A stretch of DNA of 64,000 nt from Clostridiales bacterium (GTDB lineage Bacteria > Bacillota > Clostridia > Lachnospirales > WQUN01): positions 22,214-86,213 of the forward strand of contig JAISWZ010000188.1 in the NCBI GenBank assembly GCA_031270945.1, written 5' to 3'. The first letter of the stretch is position 1, and every line of letters begins with the position of its first letter. A program made the translations under genes and the position numbers. The notes below the pieces were generated by a model that made no database searches, was not told the origin of the DNA, and was given only the letters and a program-made list of their open reading frames with translations. This document shows, piece after piece, positions 1 to 8,710 of the stretch.

Positions 1-1836
1 GTCTGTTCCTGTCAGATGCCTTTCATAGGGCACTTCCTTGTTCAAAACCCCTTTGTCCCTGGCGGATTTATAAGTTTCAACCAGCTCAGTGAACCAGTCT
101 TGGCGCAAGTCAACAGTTTTTTCCTCCAGGTTAATAAGCGAGGGCATCTGGGCGATCAGCATCGGCACAAATATATTCGTGTCAGGATTTGCGCCTTGCG
201 AAGTTTTAAAAAGGCAAATATCCGGATACTTTTCGCTTATATCCAGCCACTTGTCCAGGACGCCTTTCCAGGTCATGTTATCGCTTAGCTCAAACCCTAT
301 CTTGTCGCCCAGCTCCTTGTTGTACATGTGCGCAGTGTAAATCGTTCCTACAGGCAAGCCTGTCACTTTCCCCTTCAGCGTTATGGCGTTGAGCACATTT
401 TTGTTAAGGTCTTCATAAGACGGGTCTTCCTGCAGAAGCTTTGCTAGATCCACAAACGCGTCAGTCTGAAGGATGTCCAGGTACGGAAGACCCATGCCGC
501 CTGTGGCAACTATGTCTCCTACGTCATTAGCCATGATCTTGGCGGCAAGTTTTTCTCCTGCAAGTTCAGTGGATTTCCTGAAATCCTCCTCGGAATGGGA
601 AATGACATCCCATTCAACCAAGAAGTCATTGTTCTCCAGCTCAAATTTCCTAACGGACTCTTCCAGGAAGTCTTGCTTGTAAGCGGCTGTTATAGTAATC
701 GAGCGGCTTTTTGGCGCCTCGGTTTTGGCGCCAGGAGCAAAGGCCATCCTGTACAAGCGGCTTGAACGGTTGGAGCGCTTAAGCGTTCCTACAAAAAAGT
801 CATCGCCGCTTGACGCGAAGAAGTTCAGATTTTCCATGTAATCGTCGTTGTAATCCCCTAAGATGAACGGGGTGTCTGTACCGAACTCCAGAACCGTTTC
901 CAGTGTTCTCCAATCTAGCTTGTAAATGGCGTCCTTATTGGCCAAATGCACTGTGCCGTCTGGGTTGGCGGAAACAAAATAGTCGCCGTTAACCTTAAAT
1001 CGGTTAACTATCTCATAATCCCTGAAAATGTCGCACTTTAGAATTTCGTAAGTTCCTTTTCGCCCATTGGTTGAGACAGAAGCGTACAAGTATCCATCGT
1101 CGTTTATGTCAATATGAGAAACCATGAACTGGCTAAGCACTCCGTCAAGCTTTTCCCCAGTATTTGCTGAATTTGCTGCAAGCATTCCGCCCTCTATAAA
1201 GTATGCGCCGCCGTCTGTGACTCTGAAATCATCAACAAACATCGAAAGCACTGTCTCAAACTTTGCGGATTCTTTAAGCGCTTCAAGCGAACCTTGCGTA
1301 CTATTAACTTTATTGTTATTTTCGTCATACGCTTCCAGCACAAACTCCGATATCTGATCTTGGACGAATTTGTGATAAACCAGATAAACATATCCATTCT
1401 CGTCAACGTCCCAGTTCACCAACCAATACGAGTCGTCATGATTTTCAAAAGGCTTGGTTATTTTATTCATGTCAGGATAAAGCCCTTGATGTATTGTCCC
1501 GCCGTTTTCTAGAGAAAAATATAAAACCCGCCCCAATAAGTCTGTTTTCAAGGCGTAGGGCGCTTCGTATTCATCGGATCTAATGATCTCTGTTTCGTAA
1601 TGATAGTCTTTAACAAACACCTGCGGCTCAACAAGCTCAGTGACGGCGGGCGTTTGCTCCTGCGGTTTGGCGTCAGTGAAATTTGGCGCAGGCTCTCTTG
1701 TGGCAGGGGTCTGTGACGCTTGAACCAGATAATCCGATTCAATTTTAGGCTTAGTTAATGATCTTAAGCTGTAAACAATAAACCCTATAAGCATAACACC
1801 TATACAAATTAAAGCGTATAATTTATTTTTTTTCAT
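1..1836 (-). CDS. Extracellular solute-binding protein with N-terminal propeller-like region (3' end cut by window)
   Basis: The frame is open from an ATG at 1836 to the left edge (612 codons, no stop), so the C-terminus is missing. The start follows GAGG with a 5-base spacer. Residues about 6-25 form one hydrophobic signal/anchor segment, and I see no clear lipobox Cys. Residues about 60-300 hold repeated strand-rich blocks with Asp-rich turns (for example DVDENGYVYL, DINDDGYLYAS, NPDGTVHLANKDAIYKL), like a beta-propeller. From about residue 315 the sequence reads like an ABC sugar-binding protein (SITITAAYKQDFLEESVRKF, then a GDIVATGGMGLPYLDI block). The likely role is extracellular substrate capture for the permeases at 8711-10379, from which it is separated by the AT-rich peptide cassette. 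That link is inferred from order and strand. The family call is fairly sure, the substrate unknown. Confidence 0.75.
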   Translation of the reverse strand, partial: MKKNKLYALICIGVMLIGFIVYSLRSLTKPKIESDYLVQASQTPATREPAPNFTDAKPQEQTPAVTELVEPQVFVKDYHYETEIIRSDEYEAPYALKTDLLGRVLYFSLENGGTIHQGLYPDMNKITKPFENHDDSYWLVNWDVDENGYVYLVYHKFVQDQISEFVLEAYDENNNKVNSTQGSLEALKESAKFETVLSMFVDDFRVTDGGAYFIEGGMLAANSANTGEKLDGVLSQFMVSHIDINDDGYLYASVSTNGRKGTYEILKCDIFRDYEIVNRFKVNGDYFVSANPDGTVHLANKDAIYKLDWRTLETVLEFGTDTPFILGDYNDDYMENLNFFASSGDDFFVGTLKRSNRSSRLYRMAFAPGAKTEAPKSRSITITAAYKQDFLEESVRKFELENNDFLVEWDVISHSEEDFRKSTELAGEKLAAKIMANDVGDIVATGGMGLPYLDILQTDAFVDLAKLLQEDPSYEDLNKNVLNAITLKGKVTGLPVGTIYTAHMYNKELGDKIGFELSDNMTWKGVLDKWLDISEKYPDICLFKTSQGANPDTNIFVPMLIAQMPSLINLEEKTVDLRQDWFTELVETYKSARDKGVLNKEVPYERHLTGTD

Positions 1837-1998
1837 TTCAACCTCAATAATCTTGAATTCACGTCTTCCTTTATGCGTTCACATGCGCACCTTGCGAACG
1901 TTATATCACCGAACAACACAGACTGCTAACACGAAGTACTTCTTACTTCCATAGCTATAAATACAAAATAAATATTAGGTAAGGGGACAGTTCAACTG

Positions 1999-2259
1999 CT
2001 ATTCTTCAATCATAATTTTCGAGCCCTCAAAATCTACATAACATCTTAAGTTTTTCAGTTCGTACTTTTCATTGATATCATCCCACCATTTTTGAAACAA
2101 GCGCGTTGTTTTCCCATAATCTGCAACAAACTTCTCGTAAAGTGAGGAATTTAAAACGTCAGGCAATTTGGCCAGATTTTCAAGAGCAATCTTCCTTTCA
2201 AAAAGTTCCTGTATGTACTTTAACTCTTCATTTGTTAAATCACAAGCAACTCTATTCAT
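1999..2259 (-). CDS. CXXX repeat peptide modification system small protein
   Basis: This is an 86-aa acidic helical protein. The run FERKIALENLAKL, then LYEKFVADYGKT and FQKWWDDINEKYELK, matches my memory of the small accessory family named CXXX repeat peptide modification system protein, which travels with radical SAM maturases of Cys-x-x-x repeat peptides. Its molecular function is unknown; a role as precursor-recognition or chaperone partner is only a guess. The ATG at 2259 follows AGGAG, which overlaps the stop of the radical SAM gene 13 bp upstream, so the two are probably translationally coupled. It is the last gene of the AT-rich cassette. No CXXX precursor follows it in the 160 bp before the next gene. 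Confidence 0.8.
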   Translation of the reverse strand: MNRVACDLTNEELKYIQELFERKIALENLAKLPDVLNSSLYEKFVADYGKTTRLFQKWWDDINEKYELKNLRCYVDFEGSKIMIEE

Positions 2260-2272
2260 CGCATATCATCTC

Positions 2273-4405
2273 CTAGACAGTGTAATATCCAATTTTTACA
2301 TTTTCAAGTATTTTCACTATAGGATCGTCATAACCTATCTCCGTCAATCCCTCTTTTTCAATTTTTAACCTGTACAAATTAGAAATTTCTCTTTCAATAT
2401 GGCTCTTTTTACATTGGAACGAAGGTGGAACATTAATTTCACGTGTAGTCTTTACGTTGATGTATATGCAGCCTAAGCATTGATAAGAATCACAATTAGA
2501 GCAAATAGGTCGTCTAGAGTTTTTGTACATTTCCTTGTTAAATGTCCCTTTTATGCCTATGTAAGCGTCGCCCACACTGTCTATCTTATCCTTTCCATAA
2601 AAAGCAGAGCATACATATATCTTCGAGTCCGGTGCATAAACGAAGGAGCGATTTCCAGCTTTACAGTTATCAAAATCATCGATATAGCACAGATCTGTTA
2701 TAAGATTTACTTCCTTACTTATACCTGCTTCATGATATTTTACAAGGTTTAGCATTATTTTCTCTAGTTGAGATTTGTATACGGCATTATTAAAAGTACG
2801 TTCTACATCCAATATATTTAAGTTGATACGACTTGACTTTTCCAACAGAACAGAAACAAGTTCATTTAACAAACATATGTCATTCGAATTCACATTCAAC
2901 ATGCAACTAATTAGTCCATATATAGGTAAATATACGCTTTGTTTATCAAAAATCAACATGCACTCTTTTAACGTTTTGGATTCTTCATAGAACTTCGCCG
3001 GAACCATATGAAAAATTGTATAGTCATTGTATGCGTCATCGTGACTATAAGTAAATTTCTTCGATGAATGCACGAATATCGGCCTAAAGAAATCCTTTCT
3101 ACAGAATTTCAACCCTTGCAAAATATCATTACTACTCATCAACGTTTCGGAATTCGAAGAATTACTAACAGAACAATAATCCACATGATCATCAGAAAGA
3201 AGAAAATAAAGCCTTTGCGTGTCTCGACCATTAAAATCTTTTTTAATTCCGTAAATATTCAGCAGTTTTGAAAAATAATAATCGTTTGCGCGAACACGCG
3301 CTTTATGCATTTTGCATATGTACTTCGCACGATAGAAATTGGTTGAATCTGGTGACTCATCATAACAGAAGCCTTGACAGAAGCTACATCCCCATGCTAC
3401 AGGACACTCTAAGCATTCAGAATCACTTTGAAGCGCATATGTGGCTGTCATAAAAGGTCGTACTTTTTCCATGTCAATGCCACTATTAACATCTCCAATG
3501 CACCACTCATCTTTATTATTCAGGGAATATGATCGAAATCTTATACAAGGATATATTTTTCCGTCATTGCCAACCGCTATCATTTTTCCAGCGCCGCAAC
3601 TCGTAGATGTCAAATCATTTAGGCCATAGAACCCTCCTATATTGTCATCAAAAAGCGAACATCTGTACTGGTTATGCAAATTATTCTCGATAATATAATC
3701 TGCTAATAATATCATCTGTTTTTCAAATACTAAATCATCGTCGTACTCCCAAACATTTTCAAATACAACATTGGCAGAAATGTCATGTATCCCCATTTCC
3801 CAAAGAGATATGATACTTTCTTGTAAATAGCATAAATCAGCATGTGCAAATGTGACTTTTGTGTTCGCCCTGAACTGCGATTTCCATATTTCTATATTTC
3901 CAGAAATTTGGTCATAAGAACCACTACCGTCAGGAAATACTCGTTGTAAATCGTGTTTAGTTTTAGTGCCATCTATAGTGATACTCAATGACAATTTATC
4001 TTTATTCTTAGCAATATATTCTTGAACCTTTGAATTTGAATAGTTGACTCCGTTCGTGCATATATTAAAACGATAGTTCCAGTACCATGGATGATCAATC
4101 TCAAATGCTCTTATCTTAAAATAATCGCTTAGTCGATCTATAAGGTCAATTTCTAGAAGCGGTTCCCCTCCGATAAATTCCAAGACAACCGAATTTGGAA
4201 AATTTATGTCAGCCGAAAGAATGTAATCTATGAATTTTTTGCCCGTTTCATAATCCATCTTTTTTTCAGACGATTTATGCGTAATATAGCAATACTTGCA
4301 TCGAAGATTGCATGCATCTGTCACGACAAATGTAATAGTTTGACTGTTTCCCTCATTCCATATTTCTACATTCTTTCCTACCATATATTCACTCATTGCA
4401 TCCAC
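2273..4405 (-). CDS. Radical SAM peptide maturase fused to CXXX-repeat peptide maturase
   Basis: This 710-aa protein has a radical SAM domain with the cluster motif C32-N-L-R-C36-K-Y-C39, followed by a SPASM-type auxiliary cluster region (CGAGKMIAVGNDGKIYPC, then CLECPVAWGCSFCQGFC) up to about residue 385. The second half (about 400-710) starts RLYFLLSDDHVDYCSVS and ends with a second Cys-rich block (CSNCDSYQCLGCIY and a final CKKSH). This half resembles the separate family called CXXX repeat peptide maturase. In the systems I know these are two genes; here they form one polypeptide. It probably modifies a Cys-repeat precursor peptide (a RiPP) in the cytosol. The ATG at 4405 has GAGG six bases upstream. 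An 18-bp palindrome lies in the 159-bp gap before it. No precursor is recognisable nearby. Confidence 0.85.
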   Translation of the reverse strand: MDAMSEYMVGKNVEIWNEGNSQTITFVVTDACNLRCKYCYITHKSSEKKMDYETGKKFIDYILSADINFPNSVVLEFIGGEPLLEIDLIDRLSDYFKIRAFEIDHPWYWNYRFNICTNGVNYSNSKVQEYIAKNKDKLSLSITIDGTKTKHDLQRVFPDGSGSYDQISGNIEIWKSQFRANTKVTFAHADLCYLQESIISLWEMGIHDISANVVFENVWEYDDDLVFEKQMILLADYIIENNLHNQYRCSLFDDNIGGFYGLNDLTSTSCGAGKMIAVGNDGKIYPCIRFRSYSLNNKDEWCIGDVNSGIDMEKVRPFMTATYALQSDSECLECPVAWGCSFCQGFCYDESPDSTNFYRAKYICKMHKARVRANDYYFSKLLNIYGIKKDFNGRDTQRLYFLLSDDHVDYCSVSNSSNSETLMSSNDILQGLKFCRKDFFRPIFVHSSKKFTYSHDDAYNDYTIFHMVPAKFYEESKTLKECMLIFDKQSVYLPIYGLISCMLNVNSNDICLLNELVSVLLEKSSRINLNILDVERTFNNAVYKSQLEKIMLNLVKYHEAGISKEVNLITDLCYIDDFDNCKAGNRSFVYAPDSKIYVCSAFYGKDKIDSVGDAYIGIKGTFNKEMYKNSRRPICSNCDSYQCLGCIYINVKTTREINVPPSFQCKKSHIEREISNLYRLKIEKEGLTEIGYDDPIVKILENVKIGYYTV

Positions 4406-4476
4406 TTCCTCAATCGCTAATTGCGCAGAAAATAGCTTTTTTTCTTTTCCTTAATCAATCAACTTCATATTAGACG

Positions 4477-4494
4477 TGTTCATTTAAATGAACA
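4477..4494. promoter_or_regulatory. Perfect 18-bp palindrome before the radical SAM gene
   Basis: TGTTCATTTAAATGAACA is a perfect inverted repeat with no loop, in the gap between the ABC exporter stop and the radical SAM start. It has the size and symmetry of a dimeric repressor site. It could also be a weak RNA hairpin. No regulator gene is adjacent. Confidence 0.45.
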
Positions 4495-4564
4495 GATTCC
4501 TACGTACACGGATTACCATTATGCGATAAACTTACAGCACCTAATTAAATCCATTATTGATAAT

Positions 4565-6283
4565 TTACATTTTTTCTATTGCTTCTTTTTCAAACAGCTC
4601 CTTATAAAGAACATTTCTAGATAAAAGTTCTAGATGCTTCCCAAAATCCTGTATTTCACCATTATCTATTAAAAAAATGCAGTCGCTTTTTTCTACAGAA
4701 GATAACTTGTGACTTATAAAAATAACAATTGAGTTCTTAGCCACTTCAGATAAAAGATCCATTACTTTTTTCTCGAATTTACCATCAAGATCAGATGTTA
4801 TTTCATCTAATAGCAAAACAGAAGAGTGTTTCAGGAGCGCTCTCGCAATATTTATTTTTTGTTTTTGACCACTTGAAAGCAAATTTCCATCTTCTCCTAG
4901 TTTTGTCTTTAAACCATTTATAAGCATTTTCTCCAACTCATTAATTTCTGCCTTTCTGCAGACGTCTGCAACTTCAGTTTCATCCGCCTTCGGATTAGCT
5001 AGTTTAACATTCTCAATTAATGAGTCATTAATTATAAACACTTCTTTTTGTGCATATGTAATGTTATCTCTTAAACTCAATAACTTTATCTCACATATAT
5101 CTTTATCATTTAGATAAACAACTCCACTTTGTATTTCATAAAACCCCATCAATATTTTAGCCAGCGTACTCTTCCCACAGCCATTTCTTCCTACAATGCT
5201 ATATAAGCCCGGCTTATCAATATCAATCGAAATCCCCTTAAAAATTTCCACTCCGTCAAAATAACTAAATTTTAAGTTTTTAATTTTAATTTTCCTTATG
5301 TCTCCTAAATCCAATCCTGCATTCAATACTTCAGAATCATCATCTAACATTCCGAATATTCTATCAGCACTTACTGATACTGTCTGAGCTTGTATGTTAA
5401 AAGCTAAAATTCTCGAAACAGAATCGAACAATTTTCCAACGTACGTGTTAAATGCAACCATGTTTCCTATTGTCAATTTTCCCTCAATTATGAACCTTGC
5501 CGATGTGTATATTGTAAAAAGAGTAAACACAAGCAGAATTGCTTGGCTCCCAATATTCATGAAGTTGCTCAAAAAAAATGTTCTTTTAAGTATTGACAGC
5601 TTTTTATCAGTGAATTTTAAAAAATCAATACGTGATGCACCTTCGGACATAAAAGAGCGAATACCTTTAATGTTCGCAAATGTAGAATCGACAAAGCTAT
5701 AATATTTGTCATGCAACTCTTTTTCTTGCTTTGATAAAACTTTAAACTTACTTCGAAAAACTATATTGTTCAAAGCAGTCAATGGTATAAATAAAATAGC
5801 AATTATAGACAATCCCGCAGATATTGAAAAAACAAAGTAAAGAGAAACAATTAAATTAAAACTTATTAAAGCGATGCTTGTTACTAAATTTAAGCAAAAA
5901 TCAACAATTGCATTGGTATCAAATTCAAGTCTAGATATCAGCTCTCCTGTTGTTAAAGCGTCTAGCTTTTTAAACCTAAGACGCAATATTTTTTCAAATA
6001 TGGCCAATTTCACTTCATTGTTCACTTTAAATGCAAACATTTCCCCTATGTAACTTTCGTACATCCCTAAAGCCATTGAAACTATCGTAATTGCAAAATA
6101 AGCAGCAATGCATATTGGCAAATCGGATACAGAGCCGATTGTAACAACATCAATCATTTTTCCATAGATATATGGACTGATGTTTGCCGTAATAACTCCA
6201 AATACTATGAGAATTATCAAAAAAGAAATAAACACTCTGTGCTTTTTAAAAAACAAAATATAAAACCGATTAAACGTTCCCAC
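4565..6283 (-). CDS. ABC exporter, fused membrane and ATPase domains
   Basis: This 572-aa half-transporter has six hydrophobic segments in residues about 15-290, then an ATPase domain. Visible motifs are Walker A GRNGCGKST (Lys371), a Q-loop YAQKEVFI, signature LSSGQKQKINIARAL, Walker B VLLLDEITSDLD and H-loop FISHKLSS. It would act as a homodimer in the membrane. There is no N-terminal C39 peptidase domain, so leader cleavage of any exported peptide must be done by another enzyme. Being first in an AT-rich cassette with peptide-modifying genes, it most likely exports the modified peptide (inference). Translation starts at GTG 6283: AAGGAG lies six bases upstream and an in-frame TGA directly precedes the GTG. 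A promoter about 425 bp upstream leaves a long leader. Confidence 0.85.
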   Translation of the reverse strand: MGTFNRFYILFFKKHRVFISFLIILIVFGVITANISPYIYGKMIDVVTIGSVSDLPICIAAYFAITIVSMALGMYESYIGEMFAFKVNNEVKLAIFEKILRLRFKKLDALTTGELISRLEFDTNAIVDFCLNLVTSIALISFNLIVSLYFVFSISAGLSIIAILFIPLTALNNIVFRSKFKVLSKQEKELHDKYYSFVDSTFANIKGIRSFMSEGASRIDFLKFTDKKLSILKRTFFLSNFMNIGSQAILLVFTLFTIYTSARFIIEGKLTIGNMVAFNTYVGKLFDSVSRILAFNIQAQTVSVSADRIFGMLDDDSEVLNAGLDLGDIRKIKIKNLKFSYFDGVEIFKGISIDIDKPGLYSIVGRNGCGKSTLAKILMGFYEIQSGVVYLNDKDICEIKLLSLRDNITYAQKEVFIINDSLIENVKLANPKADETEVADVCRKAEINELEKMLINGLKTKLGEDGNLLSSGQKQKINIARALLKHSSVLLLDEITSDLDGKFEKKVMDLLSEVAKNSIVIFISHKLSSVEKSDCIFLIDNGEIQDFGKHLELLSRNVLYKELFEKEAIEKM

Positions 6284-6707
6284 TCAATTCTCCTTGCTAA
6301 ATATTTTCGCTTATTCAGCGGGTGTAATTCCATGCCTCACATACAAGTTTTATTGTGACGCCTATTAAGACTAAATCGCTTTCGTTTGAAGAATGGAAAA
6401 CACACAAGATTCAATGATTGGCAAATAATACTACCTTTGCTTATATTAGTTAAGCTGGCTAAAATATTTTGTGCAAACTGGCTCACCAACAGTTGCGATT
6501 GAATGTTAACAAACTCGTGTATGATAACCTTAGGATATTCGCACTTTACTTAGAGCTATCATTAATTCCGAACCCCTCGACATTCTCCAAGCTATATTAT
6601 TCTTGTTTTGCGCTACAGATCCTGTTAACTAACCTGTAGCGCCATCTACACACTTTAACAAATTCATCATCTGTGCTTTCATATGCGAGATAACCCTTGA
6701 CAGTTCT
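6284..6707 (-). other. Unexplained 420-bp leader of the peptide cassette
   Basis: This AT-rich stretch lies between the promoter at 6708-6736 and the exporter GTG. It holds a 9-bp inverted repeat (6610-6642), a 17-codon ATG frame (minus strand, starting at about 6682) and an open frame of about 70 codons without an ATG (minus, roughly 6545-6335). None shows Cys every fourth residue, so I cannot call a CXXX precursor here. It may hold a decayed gene or a regulatory leader. Confidence 0.35.
6610..6642 (-). promoter_or_regulatory. Stem-loop in the peptide-cassette leader
   Basis: GCGCTACAG and CTGTAGCGC form a perfect 9-bp stem around a 15-base loop. No T-run follows on either strand, so it is not a standard terminator. 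It sits about 70 bases downstream of the predicted start of transcription. Confidence 0.4.
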
Positions 6708-6736
6708 ATTATACGTCATTACAAGGATATGCGCAA
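6708..6736 (-). promoter_or_regulatory. Sigma-A-type promoter of the peptide cassette
   Basis: Read on the minus strand: TTGCGC, 17 bases, TATAAT. It points toward the ABC exporter and starts transcription about 415 bases before its GTG. It lies in the gap after the sugar-transport genes, so the cassette can be expressed independently of them. Confidence 0.55.
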
Positions 6737-6809
6737 GTGGTTTTTAAAAAAATTTTTATGTCGCGCTTTAGCTTGAAGGAGCAACGTAGCTTCAATTCTT
6801 TACTGCTGT

Positions 6810-7961
6810 TTAACCTTGGGCATTATTAATCAAATAAGAGTCTAGCCCTTTCATTCCCATCTTCAAAATCCTTGCAATCTCAAAGATCCCAAAAGCCGTT
6901 AAAGCCATCCTAGCCCAGAACATAACAGGATATGCCATTTCATAGGCAGACCTTTTATGCGCGTAAAGAAGGTTGCCCTCCCTAATCTTCTCGCGGACAA
7001 TGCCCCGGTAGAACGAGAAGTCAAAGAAGCTCTGATCCGGCGCATACTTGCTTGGAATAAAAAGCTCAAACCTGACCTTTCCGTAAAAAACAAGAATCAA
7101 GGCTATCGTTGCAGCAATGGCGATAAAAGCCTCTGCCAACTTGGTTGCGTTGGATTCGCTAGACAAGCTTTCTGTTTTCAAAGAGGCCGCAACCGTCTTG
7201 AACTGGCCAGCGCAAAAAAGCCAGCAAGCCTTCGCCATTAGCAGAGACAAGGCCAAAAACCCTGAAAATTTCACAAAAAGCCAGAACTGGTCAAGAATGT
7301 ATTGGGATCTGCTAAAATCCCTGGCAACATAATTTTTGCCGCTTGCGCCTAATGCGCCAAGGGCGTCCGAAGCCGCGAAAGGGCCAGATGTTGAAACCCA
7401 CACGCTTGAAACCGCAGCCGCCTGAGCATATGCCTTGTCAAACCCGCTATTTGCCGGCAGGTAAACATCTCTTATCCCGTCGTCCGAGACAGCCGCAAGA
7501 AGCCAGTTTTCTCTGTAGACGCCGCATACCTGGTAGCGGATCCCGTTCAGCTTGAATTCTTGCCCCACCGAGTCAGCGACCCGGAAAATTTCAAAAGACA
7601 AGTCTTCGCTTATCAGAGCGCTGTTTATCCCGTATATGACAGCTCCATCAGAAAAGGTTGAGCCGCTTGAAAAGTGAAAATCCTTGAATTCATCCAGCTC
7701 CGAGGTTGTCACAAAAACATTGACAGAAATGGATGGTTCGCTAATGCCCCCCACGACCCCGCCAACTTCTTTGAAGCAAGCAGCGTTGCTTCCGAAGGCT
7801 TCTCCCGCTTTTTCAAAGGTTGTCCCGAAGCTGGCGTTCATCCCGTAATTCCTTGCGTGAAGCTCAACCCGGCTCATCAATCGCGGAAAAGCAAAGTCAA
7901 GCGCAAAGCCGCAGATCACAGACAAAACCAGTCCCAAAGCCGCGCAAGCCATCTTTCTCAT
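6810..7961 (-). CDS. Membrane protein with MacB-periplasmic-domain-like region
   Basis: This 383-aa protein has an N-terminal membrane segment (residues about 5-25), then an extracytoplasmic region of about 190 residues resembling the MacB periplasmic core (GGVVGGISEPSISVNVFVTT, AVIYGINSALISEDLSFEIF, FKLNGIRYQVCGVY). Further hydrophobic segments lie near residues 228-252, 278-296 and 350-366. It thus looks like an ABC efflux permease of the MacB/FtsX kind, but no ATPase is encoded beside it. Its ATG overlaps the stop of the upstream HlyD-like gene by four bases (ATGA), so the two are translated together and probably form one complex. Both sit downstream of the MalF/MalG-like permease genes. 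The function is unknown; lipid, peptide or drug export and envelope sensing are all possible. Confidence 0.6.
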   Translation of the reverse strand: MRKMACAALGLVLSVICGFALDFAFPRLMSRVELHARNYGMNASFGTTFEKAGEAFGSNAACFKEVGGVVGGISEPSISVNVFVTTSELDEFKDFHFSSGSTFSDGAVIYGINSALISEDLSFEIFRVADSVGQEFKLNGIRYQVCGVYRENWLLAAVSDDGIRDVYLPANSGFDKAYAQAAAVSSVWVSTSGPFAASDALGALGASGKNYVARDFSRSQYILDQFWLFVKFSGFLALSLLMAKACWLFCAGQFKTVAASLKTESLSSESNATKLAEAFIAIAATIALILVFYGKVRFELFIPSKYAPDQSFFDFSFYRGIVREKIREGNLLYAHKRSAYEMAYPVMFWARMALTAFGIFEIARILKMGMKGLDSYLINNAQG

Positions 7962-8599
7962 TGCGCGATCCTCACTTTCATCCCGTTCTTGACAGCCTTG
8001 GTTGTGCCTGAAATGAAGAGATCCCTCTCTGAAAGCGACTGCGAGACAGCTGCATTGAAGTCATCTTCGGCTTCAACATCCACTTCTTGCCTCCTTGCGA
8101 CATAAGACTCTCCAAGCGCTCCGCTCTCGGTCTCCACGCGGTAAACGTACGTCCCGCCTCCCTCCCGGAAAACGCAGCCTTTTGGCAGGACGTTTGGGTA
8201 TGTTCCGATTGAGTGCCTGAAGCTGACATCGCATTCCTGCCCGTCATAAGCGCCCTCAGCGCCAGATGCCTTGCACTTGGCAACGACTGACTGGCTATTC
8301 TCGTCAAATGACTTCTCCGCAACTATGCAATCAACCCGTCCTGCCAGGTTTGAAAATGAAGCGTAGACCCTCCCGCCTTCCTTGAGAATGCTGTCCTGCT
8401 CCAGCCCTATGGAGAAATAGACAAATGAGTCCCTGTAAACCCCGCGCGATCTCGCGTCGTATCCCAAGCTCTGGGACATCCGTCCAGCGACTCGCACCTC
8501 TGGCGTCATCCAGTAGTCGATCTTCGAGCTAGCCAGCGTAAACGCAAGCATCACAGCGAGAAATGCCGCTGCGGCCTTCACAATTCTCTTGCTCGGCAT
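7958..8599 (-). CDS. Short HlyD/membrane-fusion-like protein
   Basis: This 213-aa protein has an N-terminal signal/anchor (KRIVKAAAAFLAVMLAFTLA). The second half resembles the C-terminal part of periplasmic adaptor (HlyD/MacA) proteins: LPKGCVFREGGGTYVYRVE, then DLFISGTTKAVKNGMKVRI. It is much shorter than usual adaptors (about 350-450 aa), with no coiled-coil hairpin and hardly any lipoyl region. I start it at ATG 8599 because AAGGTG lies six bases upstream; a GTG at 8608 is in frame but overlaps that site. Its stop overlaps the next gene by four bases. It is probably the extracytoplasmic partner of the MacB-like membrane protein. Confidence 0.6.
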   Translation of the reverse strand: MPSKRIVKAAAAFLAVMLAFTLASSKIDYWMTPEVRVAGRMSQSLGYDARSRGVYRDSFVYFSIGLEQDSILKEGGRVYASFSNLAGRVDCIVAEKSFDENSQSVVAKCKASGAEGAYDGQECDVSFRHSIGTYPNVLPKGCVFREGGGTYVYRVETESGALGESYVARRQEVDVEAEDDFNAAVSQSLSERDLFISGTTKAVKNGMKVRIAQ

Positions 8600-8612
8600 A
8601 AAATTCACCTTT

Positions 8613-8710
8613 TTTTATAAAAGCTTTGTATTTCAAGCTTTTTTATTTCAAGCCTTTTATAAAATCTTTTTATTTCAAGTCTTTTTATTTCAAGCCTTTT
8701 TTCTATCTTT
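8613..8710 (-). repeat. A-rich repeated spacer before the HlyD-like gene
   Basis: On the coding (minus) strand the gap consists of at least four degenerate copies of GCTTGAAATAAAAAG, ending in the ribosome site of the next gene. It follows directly after the stop of the permease gene at 8711. The same kind of spacer occurs at 23925-24098, 27583-27800 and 49886-49957. Confidence 0.7.

Noticed and set aside
4565..6283. Peptidase-containing peptide exporter (C39 type)
   Set aside because: The protein starts directly with membrane segments; there is no N-terminal Cys-protease domain.
6284..6809. Possible CXXX precursor peptide upstream of the exporter
   Set aside because: All six frames were read; the most Cys in a short frame were two or three without four-residue spacing and without a ribosome site.
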